Part shown: positions 9,964 to 18,384 of the stretch, piece by piece
Layout of the letters: each line of letters starts with the position of its first letter
Position numbering within the stretch: the stretch's first letter is position 1
Assembly: GCF_900177385.1 (NCBI RefSeq)
Contig: NZ_FXBJ01000002.1
Coordinates: forward strand, 872,001-936,000
Reading direction: 5' to 3'
Length of the DNA: 64,000 nt
Origin: Carnobacterium iners
Lineage (GTDB): Bacteria > Bacillota > Bacilli > Lactobacillales > Carnobacteriaceae
Program-made: the position numbers and the translations under genes
The notes under the pieces: model-generated
Databases searched by the model: none
Told to the model about the DNA's origin: nothing
Seen by the model: the letters and a program-made list of their open reading frames with translations, nothing else

Positions 9964-10450
9964 TTATTTTTTTCATTAAGCTTATTAAACTAGCTATTTA
10001 CTACAAGAATTATGTAGAAATAGCTGATTTATTTATAATAAGCTATATGTTTATATTAAATAACTGAATATAAGAAATCAAAAGTGCTTAAAATAGAATA
10101 TGCTAGAAAGAAAAGTTTTCCAGATTTATTGAGTTTACAATCTGGTTTAATGGGCTACGTCCATTGCTATAAATAAAATAATTCGCATACACGGAACTCT
10201 CGGTTATCTAAAACCGTATGATTATAAAACTAGACACCTTATAAAACTGTCTAATAAAGTGTTGCCAATCTATATTTTAAAAAGCAAGCATATTTTTCTT
10301 CTGTTGACGTTTACTTTTATTTTCACTACCAGTTTGTGCTGAAAGAAGCTCAAGCTTTATTTAACTATAAGACTTATTGGTATCAATTTTTTTCTCAAAA
10401 ATAAATTGACAAGTTTCAAAATTGGTGTTAAGTTAAATAAGCTTTATCGC
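9964..10450. other. Gene-free stretch between the nrdD and rpsN control regions
   Basis: No coding frame with a ribosome site is convincing here. A short imperfect inverted repeat lies at about 10187-10222 (GCATACACGG... / ...AACCGTATG), with no recognised match. The 9590-9916 interval next door is likewise free of genes apart from the nrdD leader. Confidence 0.4.
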
Positions 10451-10471
10451 AAAACGTAATCGTTACGTTTT
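10451..10471 (+). promoter_or_regulatory. Zur operator before rpsN
   Basis: Inverted repeat AAAACGTAAT - C - GTTACGTTTT, 9 of 10 pairs symmetrical, closely resembling the Gram-positive Zur box (AAATCGTAATnATTACGATTT). It lies 28 bases before the start of a zinc-free ribosomal protein gene, the expected target of the zinc-uptake repressor. Confidence 0.85.
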
Positions 10472-10498
10472 AATAAGTATGAAATGAGGAATTTAATT

Positions 10499-10768
10499 AT
10501 GGCAAAAAAAAGTAAAATTGAAAAACATAAACGCCAACAAGCAACTGTTGCGAAATATGCTGCTGTTCGAAAAGAACTAAAAGAAGCTGGTGATTATGCT
10601 GCTTTACGAAAACTGCCTCGTGATGCTTCTCCAACCCGTTTACATCATCGTGATGTTATAGATGGGCGACCAAGAGGATATATGCGTAAGTTTGGTGTGT
10701 CAAGAATTACATTTAGAAATTTAGCTCATGCCGGACTTATTCCTGGTGTAAAAAAAGCTAGTTGGTAA
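10499..10768 (+). CDS. rpsN: Small ribosomal subunit protein S14, zinc-independent paralogue
   Basis: An 89-residue S14 beginning [14 protein letters not shown] and ending [22 protein letters not shown]. It has no cysteines, so lacks the CxxC...CxxC zinc site of the housekeeping form. This paralogue replaces the zinc-binding S14 in 30S subunits when zinc is scarce. I place the start at ATG 10499, 9 bases after a GAGG site, rather than at the upstream in-frame ATG (10484). A Zur operator precedes it, and the downstream CobW remnant and zinc lipoprotein complete a zinc-starvation block. Confidence 0.95.
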   Translation: MAKKSKIEKHKRQQATVAKYAAVRKELKEAGDYAALRKLPRDASPTRLHHRDVIDGRPRGYMRKFGVSRITFRNLAHAGLIPGVKKASW

Positions 10769-10802
10769 GTTGTTAATTTTTTTAGGAAGTTATTAAATAA
10801 AT

Positions 10803-11758
10803 ACGAAAGATCTAGTAGCCACTATTACTGAATTTTTAGGTACAGTAAAACGATTATCATGAACAGCCTTTTACACAAACAATACAATGAAAATATTCCT
10901 ATTTTTATCAATTAATTTGGGGATATAAGTATGGACTATAAATTTATTTCGGGCATAAAAGAAGAAATATTCCAGATGAATAACGATTTTTTGCGTTGTA
11001 GTATGGGGACTGATTTAGCTGATAGGTTGCATGAAATTTTAATCGTAAAGTAGGAACATAATCTTGCTGTTGATAGAACTGTTATTAAAATAATCGGTTT
11101 AGCCAATACTACTTCTATTGCTGAAAGTTTTACACCAATTTCTTTTTATAAGAGTATTTTTATTTAAATAGTATACTCTCGATGGTCGGTAGTAAAAATA
11201 CTTTACATCAACTCTCATAATATGAAGAAGCATTAGGTCAAGTAACTCTGTCAGATAAATTACCAGTTTCTAAAACTAAATTAGTTGATGAAATACTTTT
11301 AAATAATTTGAAAAAAACTCGATATATTGAATCTCTCTTTGCATTTAATGTATTAATCTAGCAAATCTTAAATTAACGAATATATTTAATTAAAACTTGT
11401 TTAATCATATTAACAATGAAAACATCGGATTTCTTTAAGAAAATAGAGATAAGTACCGCTACTATTTAAAGGAAACAACTATGTTCATCTTATCAGAAAT
11501 TGAGCCTCTTGATAAAGTGAAATTAGACTTAGAAAATAGATTTATCGAGCTATAAAGGAATCCTTCCAATATCTGTGGAGTTGAAAAGCAAGTTATCTTT
11601 CAAGTTGTGTGTATAGCTTTAAAAACTATACTTAATTCACCCTAGGATGATAAACAAAAAAGTTCTGCTTTAGTCTTTATTGGTAAGCATTCACCTGATA
11701 AAACTTTAATTGATTCATTCAAAGGATGTATTACCTCATAAGAACTATCAGAAAAATG
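10803..11758 (+). pseudogene. CobW/ZNG1-type GTPase (metallochaperone), heavily broken
   Basis: Pieces in changing frames match the CobW family: an eroded P-loop region (EFLGTVKR for GFLGAGKT), then IIMNSLLHKQYNENIPIFIN, EEIFQMNNDFLRCSMGTDLADRLHEILI (the family's CxCC metal motif reduced to FLRC), GLANTTSIAESFT, and near the 3' end SALVFIGKHSPDKTLIDSF from the C-terminal domain. Many stops and frameshifts leave no function. Intact relatives are Zur-controlled GTPases that deliver zinc to client proteins. It follows rpsN, so both were probably one transcript under the Zur box. Confidence 0.7.
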
Positions 11759-11819
11759 ATTATTAAGTTATTCAAAATGGTAGCTAATAAAATTAAGAAT
11801 AAGATTAGGAGGATATATG

Positions 11820-11942
11820 ATGGCTGAAAAGCAAGATTTATCAAGCGCTAGACGAAGGATGAAAAGTCCAAATATAAAAACAAAAAAACGTGCTTTAAAA
11901 TTTATTTTAGATGTAAAAAGAAGAAAAAAAGGAATCAGATAA
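11820..11942 (+). CDS. Small basic protein, 40 residues, unrecognised
   Basis: ATG 11820 follows AGGAGG by 7 bases (an ATG also at 11817). The product, MAEKQDLSSARRRMKSP followed by a Lys/Arg-rich tail ending KRRKKGIR, is strongly basic and cysteine-free. I do not recognise it. Its place inside a Zur-controlled block with a zinc-free S14 makes a small ribosome-associated or nucleic-acid-binding protein possible, but this is a guess. It could equally be the fragment of a longer decayed gene: the DNA on both sides is full of stops, while this frame is clean and has the best ribosome site nearby. Confidence 0.4.
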   Translation: MAEKQDLSSARRRMKSPNIKTKKRALKFILDVKRRKKGIR

Positions 11943-12541
11943 AGAGTTCACACTAAACTAAAAAATGCTGAACAAAATTGAATGCTATCAATTTTATTCC
12001 TACTAACTACTTAGAGCAATTGGAAAATAATTTTTAAAAGGTAATAAAAATTTTTTGAAAAATAAAAAAAGATGAATTAAAGAATAAACGGTTTCGCTGG
12101 ATTGTAGAATGAAGTTAGCCGTTGCTAACTAAAAAAAGTGCCACTTGAAATTCATGTTCTATTGAAGTTACCACTAACTCTCAATAGATAAGGATGAATA
12201 TACATGGCGCAAACCAAAAATAACATAAATCCACATAAGGGAAAATATCTTTCATGCGCAGAATGCTGCCAAATTACTACTTTAAAAAAGAAAAGTACTC
12301 TAACCGTCAGAGTGCCAACATTCTAAATTGAGTCCCACAAACGATTATTCAATTAAAACACCAGATAAAGAATGGGAAATATACAATCAATGTATTTCAG
12401 TTTATGAAGCAGATAATGGTCAGACTTTCTATGGAAAACAGCGAATGAACTGTGGGAGCCGGTCAAAATGAAAAGAGACAGATGTTTTTATTGAATGGGC
12501 TGACGAATAAAATTTTTCTATGTTTTATTAAAATCTATATA
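11943..12541 (+). other. Degenerate former coding region
   Basis: Short frames have coding character but no intact gene. A start at 12204 gives MAQTKNNINPHKGKYLSCAECCQ with two CxxC-like cysteine pairs before a stop, and 12318-12450 reads a Glu/Tyr-rich stretch. These may be remnants of one or two small zinc-related genes between the CobW remnant and the zinc lipoprotein; I could not assign a family. Confidence 0.35.
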
Positions 12542-12567
12542 TAAAAAACTAGGAGTTGAAGAATACG

Positions 12568-13548
12568 ATGAAAAAAAGTAAACGATTATTCTTACCGGTA
12601 TTAGGAATAGTAATGTTCCTTTTACTAAGCGCTTGTGGAAATACAGATTCTGAAGTAGAAGAAAATAATAGTAATGAAGAAAAAACAAAATTAAAAGTTG
12701 TGACAACTTTCTATCCAATGTATGATTTTACAAAAAACATTGTAAAAGATAATGCAGAAGTTTCGATGTTAATCCCAGCGGGGACAGAACCGCATGGTTT
12801 TGAACCGAGTGCAAAAATTGTCGCTGCTATTCAAGAAGCAGATGTTTTTATTTATAATAGTGAAGAAATGGAAACCTGGGTACCTGATACACTTGAAGCG
12901 ATTGATACAACTAAAGTAACAGTCATAAATGCAAGTGAAGGAATAGAATTTATCGAAAAAACAGAAATTGAAGGACACGAACATGCTGAAGAAGGACACG
13001 AACATGCTGAAGAAGGACACGAGCATGCTATCGATCCTCATGTATGGTTGGATCCGGTCTTAGCGCAAGCTGAAGTAGACAATATCCAATCAGGATTGGC
13101 AAAAGCAGATAAAGAGAATGCCGACATCTACAAAGAAAATGCTTCAAAGTATAATCAAAAATTAATGAAGCTAGATCAAGAGTTTAAAGCAACCTTTGAA
13201 AATGCTGAAAATAGAACGTTTATTACACAACATGCTGCTTTTGCTTATTTGGCTGAACGGTATAATTTAACTCAAATATCAATATCTGGTTTATCGCCTG
13301 AGTTAGAGCCAAGTCCAGCTAAATTAGCTGAATTATCAAAATATGCTGAAAAAAATAACGTTCGCTACATTTATTTTGAAAATAATGCTTCTTCAAAAAT
13401 AGCAGAAACGTTAGCAAGAGAAGCCAACCTAGAGTTAGCCGTTTTAAATCCAATCGAAGGGGTCACACAAAAAGAACAAGATGCTGGAGTTGACTATATT
13501 CAAGTGATGAAAAATAATCTTGAATCATTGAAAAAAAGTATCCAATAG
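12568..13548 (+). CDS. Zinc/manganese ABC transporter substrate-binding lipoprotein (ZnuA/AdcA type)
   Basis: A 326-residue cluster A-I solute-binding protein. The signal peptide ends in a lipobox LLSAC, so it is anchored outside the membrane. The conserved start VVTTFYPMYDFTKNI, metal ligands in GTEPHGFEPS, a His-rich loop (three EGHEHAE-type repeats, about residues 134-155) followed by DPHVWLDP, TQHAAFAYLAERY and the C-terminal metal-site region are all present. The His-rich loop points to zinc. ATG 12568 is preferred over a TTG at 12556. No permease or ATPase gene accompanies it here, so partners must lie elsewhere. It belongs with the Zur-boxed genes upstream, though I see no separate Zur box before it. 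Confidence 0.9.
   Translation: MKKSKRLFLPVLGIVMFLLLSACGNTDSEVEENNSNEEKTKLKVVTTFYPMYDFTKNIVKDNAEVSMLIPAGTEPHGFEPSAKIVAAIQEADVFIYNSEEMETWVPDTLEAIDTTKVTVINASEGIEFIEKTEIEGHEHAEEGHEHAEEGHEHAIDPHVWLDPVLAQAEVDNIQSGLAKADKENADIYKENASKYNQKLMKLDQEFKATFENAENRTFITQHAAFAYLAERYNLTQISISGLSPELEPSPAKLAELSKYAEKNNVRYIYFENNASSKIAETLAREANLELAVLNPIEGVTQKEQDAGVDYIQVMKNNLESLKKSIQ
12970..13032 (+). repeat. Three tandem 21-base repeats encoding the His-rich loop
   Basis: Units at 12970, 12991 and 13012 encode EGHEHAE, EGHEHAE and EGHEHAI. The first two are identical and the third differs at a few bases. Unit number can change by slippage, altering the zinc-capturing loop length. Confidence 0.9.
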
Positions 13549-13596
13549 AATTGGAATTTAGCCTTTTTCTTCTGTGGGTTGAAATAACAGATAATG

Positions 13597-14064
13597 AAAA
13601 AATCGTTTGATTTAGAAAATAGACTGTTTACTTTTTATTTTCAACTTAATCAAATAGGGTAATAACTTAGTAATCATGGCTAAAATAAATTGATTGACAA
13701 TCCTTTTTTCACTTCTTGAAAAAATTTTTTGAGGGTCATATGTTGTTTAATAGGCTTAAAGAACCGTTCTATTTGCCAACGTGCTTGATATATTTCTGCA
13801 CTGTCAGTAGAGGAGCAGTCAAAAAAATTGTACTAAACTGGGGAGTTTTCCCTTTTTATCTTGAATGGTTACTAAACGAAATCTGGACAAATGAAAGAAA
13901 GCCATTTATTAAAAGCTGAATTTGTTTTATACTTATTCTATGAATTAGGTCCTTTTTATTGGTTTTGGATGAGTTATCTGAGCTCAGTATGAAGGACTTT
14001 TTTGCTTATTGGAATAATATAAATAAATTTGTAAAACATAATGATGTTTCATGCAACACTAGTG
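13597..14064 (-). mobile_element. IS4-family remnant, internally deleted
   Basis: The reverse complement matches the intact IS4 copy (49691-51076): the transposase C-terminal end (13597-13910) is joined by a large internal deletion to the left end of the element (13910-14064), finishing with the terminal repeat ATGCAACACTAGTG. It carries no functional transposase. It lies just upstream of the exporter gene at 14106 and may have altered its promoter. Confidence 0.85.
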
Positions 14065-14105
14065 AAAATAGTTAGCGACTGAAAAATGAAAGGAAGAGAC
14101 ATTTT

Positions 14106-15212
14106 ATGGATTTTAATTTATGGAGCTTCGTACTGGATAATCTTGAAGCTACCGGTGTTATAGGTGGGTATGTCTCCATCTCAATTATCGGCGTTTACCT
14201 AATTACGTATGCATCAAGAGGCAAACTCTCAGGAAATAATCAAATAGGACCGAGTTGGTCTCACCCTATCATAGGAGCATTATTGGGGATAATACCTGGA
14301 TGCGGCGCGACAATTGTGGTTTCATCAATGTATAAAAATCGGAAAATATCATTTGGGGGGCTATTTGCTGCATTTATAGCAACATTAGGAGAAGGATCAT
14401 TTGTGTTATTGGGGGCTTCTGACGAGGCGAGTGTTGCTGCAAATCTAAAAGCATTTTTAATAGTCAATTTAGTAGGCGCTATTGTCGCTATTATTTTTGG
14501 TTATCTAGTTGATATGATTGGAATAAATATCAACTCGCATGAGATTCCAGAAAAAATAGTAGAACAAAGCTACCACTCAAGTAAAGTAACAAAAATACCA
14601 TATGTAATTGTTGAGTACGTCGGATTTTATCTTATTCTAACTTTTAGTGCTTTTTTGCTACCTGGATCAATAATGGCTTTATGGGGTGGTGGTATTACAG
14701 GTTATGATGACTTATCCGTTTGGGCAGCCATTTTATTTACAATTTTTTCGATTATTTTTTATCTCGTGTATAAATTTAATTACAAAGGACACGACTGTTC
14801 TTACGACAACAATATGAGGACAACTTTATTACATGCCGTATTCGATATTTCTACTGTCATTGTTTATGTATTTGCTGGACTATTAATTGCTAATTACAGT
14901 ATTGATATTTTAGTAGGACCAGAGACTTTTGATGCGTGGATGACTTCATCAGCTTTTGTTGTGGTAGTCATTGCTGCCATCATAGGAGCAACACCGGGTT
15001 GTGGCGGGATGATTTCTGTTGCGGTTGCCTTTATAACTATTCCAAATTTCCCGATAGCGGCTTTAATTGCAGCTGGTATCGCAACTAGCGGAGATGGAAT
15101 TTTCCCATTACTAGTATCTAACAAAAAAGCTGCGTTAATCGTTACAGTATTTGGCTTTATAATTGCCTTGATGGTGGGATATACTGTCTTACTCTTAGGT
15201 ATTGAAATCTAA
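14106..15212 (+). CDS. Putative heavy-metal/manganese exporter, ArsP_2 (DUF2899) family
   Basis: A 368-residue membrane protein with about ten hydrophobic segments. It is built of two related halves, each with a signature turn: GIIPGCGATIVVSSMY (about residues 60-75) and GATPGCGGMISVAVAF (about 297-312). This duplicated PGCG motif is typical of the ArsP_2 family, often annotated as a putative manganese or metal/arsenic exporter. Cysteines in both motifs are intact. A GGAAGAGA ribosome site precedes ATG 14106. Substrate is not established by sequence. It sits beside metal-homeostasis genes, in keeping with metal handling. Confidence 0.7.
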   Translation: MDFNLWSFVLDNLEATGVIGGYVSISIIGVYLITYASRGKLSGNNQIGPSWSHPIIGALLGIIPGCGATIVVSSMYKNRKISFGGLFAAFIATLGEGSFVLLGASDEASVAANLKAFLIVNLVGAIVAIIFGYLVDMIGININSHEIPEKIVEQSYHSSKVTKIPYVIVEYVGFYLILTFSAFLLPGSIMALWGGGITGYDDLSVWAAILFTIFSIIFYLVYKFNYKGHDCSYDNNMRTTLLHAVFDISTVIVYVFAGLLIANYSIDILVGPETFDAWMTSSAFVVVVIAAIIGATPGCGGMISVAVAFITIPNFPIAALIAAGIATSGDGIFPLLVSNKKAALIVTVFGFIIALMVGYTVLLLGIEI

Positions 15213-15394
15213 AGCTATATTTTCTTGTGAAGTTCTTGTAAGTTTAGCTAACTAAAGAAGAACAACAGACTTCTTTTTAAATATTGAGATGGCTGCGGTC
15301 GGTTTAATTTGAACCATATACGTATTTTATGAAACGATTCGAGCCAGATTAAGTGTAGTCCTCTCAAATCGTTGTGGATAAAACCGAATAATAT
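15213..15394. other. Intergenic stretch with nested inverted repeats
   Basis: No gene seen. An inner pair AACGATTCGAG (15333-15343) / CTCAAATCGTT (15363-15373) and an outer pair GTCGGTTT (15298-15305) / AAACCGAA (15381-15388) could fold into a two-part stem. Identity unknown. The rest of the 15213-16099 interval holds an IS4 end, a terminator and no convincing gene. Confidence 0.4.
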
Positions 15395-15521
15395 TAAATT
15401 TTTCTAGAAAAAATCATCCTCTGTGCTAACAATTAACTTTTTGTAAAATTTAAGAAAGAAACTTGTGATTAAATTAACAAATTGTAAATCTGCCTCTATT
15501 ATTTTTTATGCAACACTAGTG
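15395..15521 (+). mobile_element. Solo right end of the IS4-family element
   Basis: From TTTTTCTAGAAA to TTTATGCAACACTAGTG the sequence follows, with divergence, the last 120 or so bases of the intact IS4 copy (50970-51076), including the full right terminal repeat. No transposase is attached. Confidence 0.65.
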
Positions 15522-15764
15522 AGTTATTGGATAAATCATTTTTTAAAGTTATTATGCATTTTCGATAATATCTTGCCGAGTAGCCTGAATTTGTAATTTA
15601 AACTGTAGATAATTTTGAATCTATTTAACCACAAATAGAATAACATTATCAATTGGAATCTCTACATCTATCGGCAACATATTTTTCATGATAATGCGAC
15701 CGTACGATTGGAAAAATAAAAAGTATTACCTTAATTCAGAAAAAACAGAAGAATAGTATCTCAA

Positions 15765-15816
15765 AAAGCGAATAGTTATATAGAGGGTAAAGTACTCTAT
15801 AATAACTATTCGCTTT
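15765..15816. terminator. Strong stem-loop terminator
   Basis: About 20-bp stem: AAAGCGAATAGTTATATAGAG pairs with CTCTATAATAACTATTCGCTTT around a short loop. It lies between genes and could act in both directions. Confidence 0.75.
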
Positions 15817-16099
15817 ATCTATGTAGAGAGTAGGAGTAAAAATAGAAATAATTTTAGAAATCAATACAATAAAGAAAATTCGTCTTAAAAAAGTAGCTGG
15901 AAAACTATAATGCGAATATAAAACTAAATGAGGGAGGGTAGTCAAGTTTTATGCCTTTTGGGAAATAAATAAGATAAAAGAATTTTAGCAGCAACATTTC
16001 CTAACAAATAGATCTTGTTTTATATTCTCAACTAGCTATCCAAGCCTCGTTTCCTACAATTTGTCAAGTGACTTGTTTTAGCTTTGTCATGATACTTTC

Positions 16100-17038
16100 T
16101 TAAAGTAAGATAACATATGGTGAAAGACCACTCGTCATTTTTATATCATTGTCTTTCGTGATAACAAAAGCTTCGATACCTGCGATGTTTTCAGCATGTT
16201 GGATGACAGCGGTGGGACTAAGCCCAAACGCCATAGTGGTCCACAATTCTCCATCAATTGAGTTATTCGAAACTATAGTTATACTGGTTAATTCGTTTTC
16301 AATTGGGTAGCCTGTTTTTGAATCGAAAATATGATGGTAATCTTTTCCATTTACCTTGAGCGATCGTTCATAAATACCAGATGTTACGACTGACTTATCT
16401 TTAACTAATATAGCTCCCACTAAAGCTCCACGTACCGGTGAAGGTTTTTGGATTCCTACGCGCCAGTAGCCGTCTTCATGTTTTGAATTCTCACCTATAG
16501 TCAGCACATTTCCACCTAAATCTACTAAACCACTTTGCACCCCTTCTTTTTGGAAAAAACTTTTAAGTTGATCGGCAAAATATCCTTTTGCTAAGGCGCC
16601 AAGATCTATTTCCATTCCTTTTTTTATTAAGTACACAGTTCCTTTCTCAGCATCCATTTCAATATCTGCTGGATCAATCAGCTTTAACCGTTCTTCAATT
16701 TCTCTTTTTTCAGGCACATGAGCGCCAGTAAATCCAATTTTCCATAACTTGATTAGCGGTCCAATTGTGATATTAAGTGCAAGTCTAGAAGACAAACTAT
16801 ATTCCTTACCAATTTGGATTAATTCATACAAATCTGGATCAACACAAACGGGCTTCAGTCCTGCTTGCTGATTCACTGCCATTAAATCGCTTTCAAGATT
16901 GTTCGCGCTGAACCGCGCTTCGTAGTCTGCCAACATGTGATCAGCTTCTTCCAACAATTTTTCCGCCTCCGGATGTACTATAGAAAGACTGATTCGTGTA
17001 CCCATTCGCTCAATAATTTTTTGTTTGATTTTCCTCAT
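16100..17038 (-). CDS. apbE: FAD:protein FMN transferase (ApbE), cytoplasmic type
   Basis: A 312-residue ApbE that links FMN from FAD through a phosphoester bond to Ser/Thr of FMN_bind domains. Visible family features: MGTRISLSIVHP at the N-terminus, FSANNLESDLMAVN, EIDLGALAKGYFAD, GLVDLGGNVL, YHHIFDSKTGYPIE, and a late SIDGELWTTMAFGL segment. No signal peptide or lipobox, unlike secreted FmnB/ApbE lipoproteins, so it should act in the cytoplasm. It diverges from an operon whose two products carry three FMN_bind domains, the obvious substrates. The 206-base gap between them holds an FNR-type box. The start is uncertain: the ribosome site is weak at ATG 17038, and an ATG 33 bases inside is possible. 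Confidence 0.92.
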   Translation of the reverse strand: MRKIKQKIIERMGTRISLSIVHPEAEKLLEEADHMLADYEARFSANNLESDLMAVNQQAGLKPVCVDPDLYELIQIGKEYSLSSRLALNITIGPLIKLWKIGFTGAHVPEKREIEERLKLIDPADIEMDAEKGTVYLIKKGMEIDLGALAKGYFADQLKSFFQKEGVQSGLVDLGGNVLTIGENSKHEDGYWRVGIQKPSPVRGALVGAILVKDKSVVTSGIYERSLKVNGKDYHHIFDSKTGYPIENELTSITIVSNNSIDGELWTTMAFGLSPTAVIQHAENIAGIEAFVITKDNDIKMTSGLSPYVILL

Positions 17039-17148
17039 CCACCTGTCTACAACTTCAAAAAGTTACTGCATCATTTACATTTGAATTTTAGCATACTCTA
17101 ATAACTATTTGAATAACTATTTGAGATTCTTTCTATAAATTTAAAAAA

Positions 17149-17190
17149 TTGATTTAAATCAATTTTTTAAATTCTTTTTTTGTTTATACT
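17149..17190 (+). promoter_or_regulatory. FNR/CRP-family box and -10 of the FMN_bind operon
   Basis: TTGATTTAAATCAA (17149-17162) exactly fits TTGAT-N4-ATCAA and is the core of a longer perfect palindrome (17143-17168). A -10 element TATACT lies at 17185-17190; a start about 7 bases later puts the box centre (17155.5) near -41.5, the class II activator position. No good -35 hexamer is present, as expected for an activator-dependent promoter. Confidence 0.75.
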
Positions 17191-17210
17191 AAATACGCAA
17201 ACAAAATATA

Positions 17211-17228
17211 TTGTGAAATTGATAACAA
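17211..17228 (+). promoter_or_regulatory. Possible Rex operator
   Basis: TTGTGAAATTGATAACAA resembles the Rex site TTGTGAA-N4-TTCACAA; the left half is perfect and the right half matches 5 of 7. It lies just downstream of the inferred transcription start, a repressing position. Upstream, a 12-base direct repeat (ATAACTATTTGA twice, 17100-17123) is unexplained. Confidence 0.4.
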
Positions 17229-17244
17229 TAAATAGGAGGCCAAT

Positions 17245-18330
17245 ATGAATAATCTTAAACCAGGAACGTATAAAGGAAGATCAACGGGGTATCATGACTA
17301 TATTACCGTTGACGTAAAAGTCGATGAGGAAAAGATTTTAGAAATCAACTACTCTGAGAATGAAACACCTAACAAAGGTGGATTAGCGGTAGCAAAAATG
17401 GTAGAAGAAATTATTAAACAACAATCGATAGAAATCGATACGGTTTCTGGCGCGACATATGCTTCAGAAGGCACTTTGCGGGCTGTCGCTTATGCATTAG
17501 GCGTAGCACGTGGTGAAAGAGCACCTATTGATGGTGAATTTAATGAAGAAACAGGGAGAATCGAACATAATTTCACACCTGGAACATACAGCGGAAACGG
17601 TGATGGGTATAAAGGTGAAATCAATCTGAATGTAACAGTAAGTGAAAAAAAAATTGAAAAAATTGAATACCAGGGAAAAGAAACGCCTGATATTGGTGGC
17701 AAAGCGATAGAGGAAATTATTGCAGGTGTTTTACGTAAACAATCTTCTCAAATTGACACGATTTCGGGAGCAACTTTTTCTTCTCGTGGATCACAAGAAG
17801 CGTTGGATTATGCTTTAGGTATAGCTACAGGTGAAATCGATCCAGATGCTGAACCACAGTTAGAAGACTTAGAGCCGCGTATCCAATTTAAAGGTGGATC
17901 ACTGACAATTGAACAAATTGAGGCTGTTTTAAATGCGTTACCAGTTGAAATTACGTTTGTTGGACCAGACCTACGCTTTCAATATTTTAATGAAGAGCAC
18001 CATGAGTTTCACCGCTCTCAAGCAAGTCTAGGGAGTCACTTTATTGATTGCCACCCACCTCATGTGCGTGAGTTTGTAGGTAAACTAGCTGGAGAACTGG
18101 CAGATGGCACACGTAAGAGCGAAACGCATTGGTTCACACGAAAAAGTGGAGATCGTAAAATTTTCGTTTCCTATGTTCCTCTTTTCAATCGCAAAGGTAA
18201 AAGTGTCGGATTCATGGAATATGTACAAAACGGAACACCATTTATTGAGTCAATCAGTGAACCGAACCGTCGCGGTGAATTAAGTGATCCAAATGAACCA
18301 AATCCGTTTGCCCGCGAAAAATGGGATTGA
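17245..18330 (+). CDS. Double FMN_bind domain protein with C-terminal PAS domain
   Basis: A 361-residue cytoplasmic protein without signal peptide or membrane helix. FMN_bind domain 1 (residues 5-90) and domain 2 (112-195) each begin PGTY and contain the flavinylation motif: D-T-V-SGATYAS (65-74) and D-T-I-SGATFSS (171-180). In the usual SGA[TS]x[TS] motif the last residue takes the FMN; domain 2 has Ser179, but domain 1 has Ala73 there. Residues about 221-335 form a PAS domain of the type found at the C-terminus of DUF438 proteins (NALPVEITFVGPDLRFQYFN, CHPP at 269-272). The likely role is a one- or two-electron flavin relay loaded by ApbE, with PAS as sensor or cofactor site. AGGAGG precedes ATG 17245. 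It is first in an operon with DUF454 and OYE-FMN_bind genes. Confidence 0.8.
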   Translation: MNNLKPGTYKGRSTGYHDYITVDVKVDEEKILEINYSENETPNKGGLAVAKMVEEIIKQQSIEIDTVSGATYASEGTLRAVAYALGVARGERAPIDGEFNEETGRIEHNFTPGTYSGNGDGYKGEINLNVTVSEKKIEKIEYQGKETPDIGGKAIEEIIAGVLRKQSSQIDTISGATFSSRGSQEALDYALGIATGEIDPDAEPQLEDLEPRIQFKGGSLTIEQIEAVLNALPVEITFVGPDLRFQYFNEEHHEFHRSQASLGSHFIDCHPPHVREFVGKLAGELADGTRKSETHWFTRKSGDRKIFVSYVPLFNRKGKSVGFMEYVQNGTPFIESISEPNRRGELSDPNEPNPFAREKWD

Positions 18331-18384
18331 AATCATAGATATAAGAATTTATTAATAGTTATATAAAGAAGGGGAATAATACAG

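Noticed and set aside
9861-10067. A 68-codon frame overlapping the NrdR boxes
   Set aside because: No ribosome site, odd composition, and it runs across a regulatory region.
12970-13032. CRISPR-like repeat
   Set aside because: Contiguous 21-base coding repeats without spacers, inside the zinc lipoprotein gene.
13716-13919. Plus-strand frame of 67 codons
   Set aside because: It is the reverse strand of the deleted IS4 transposase.
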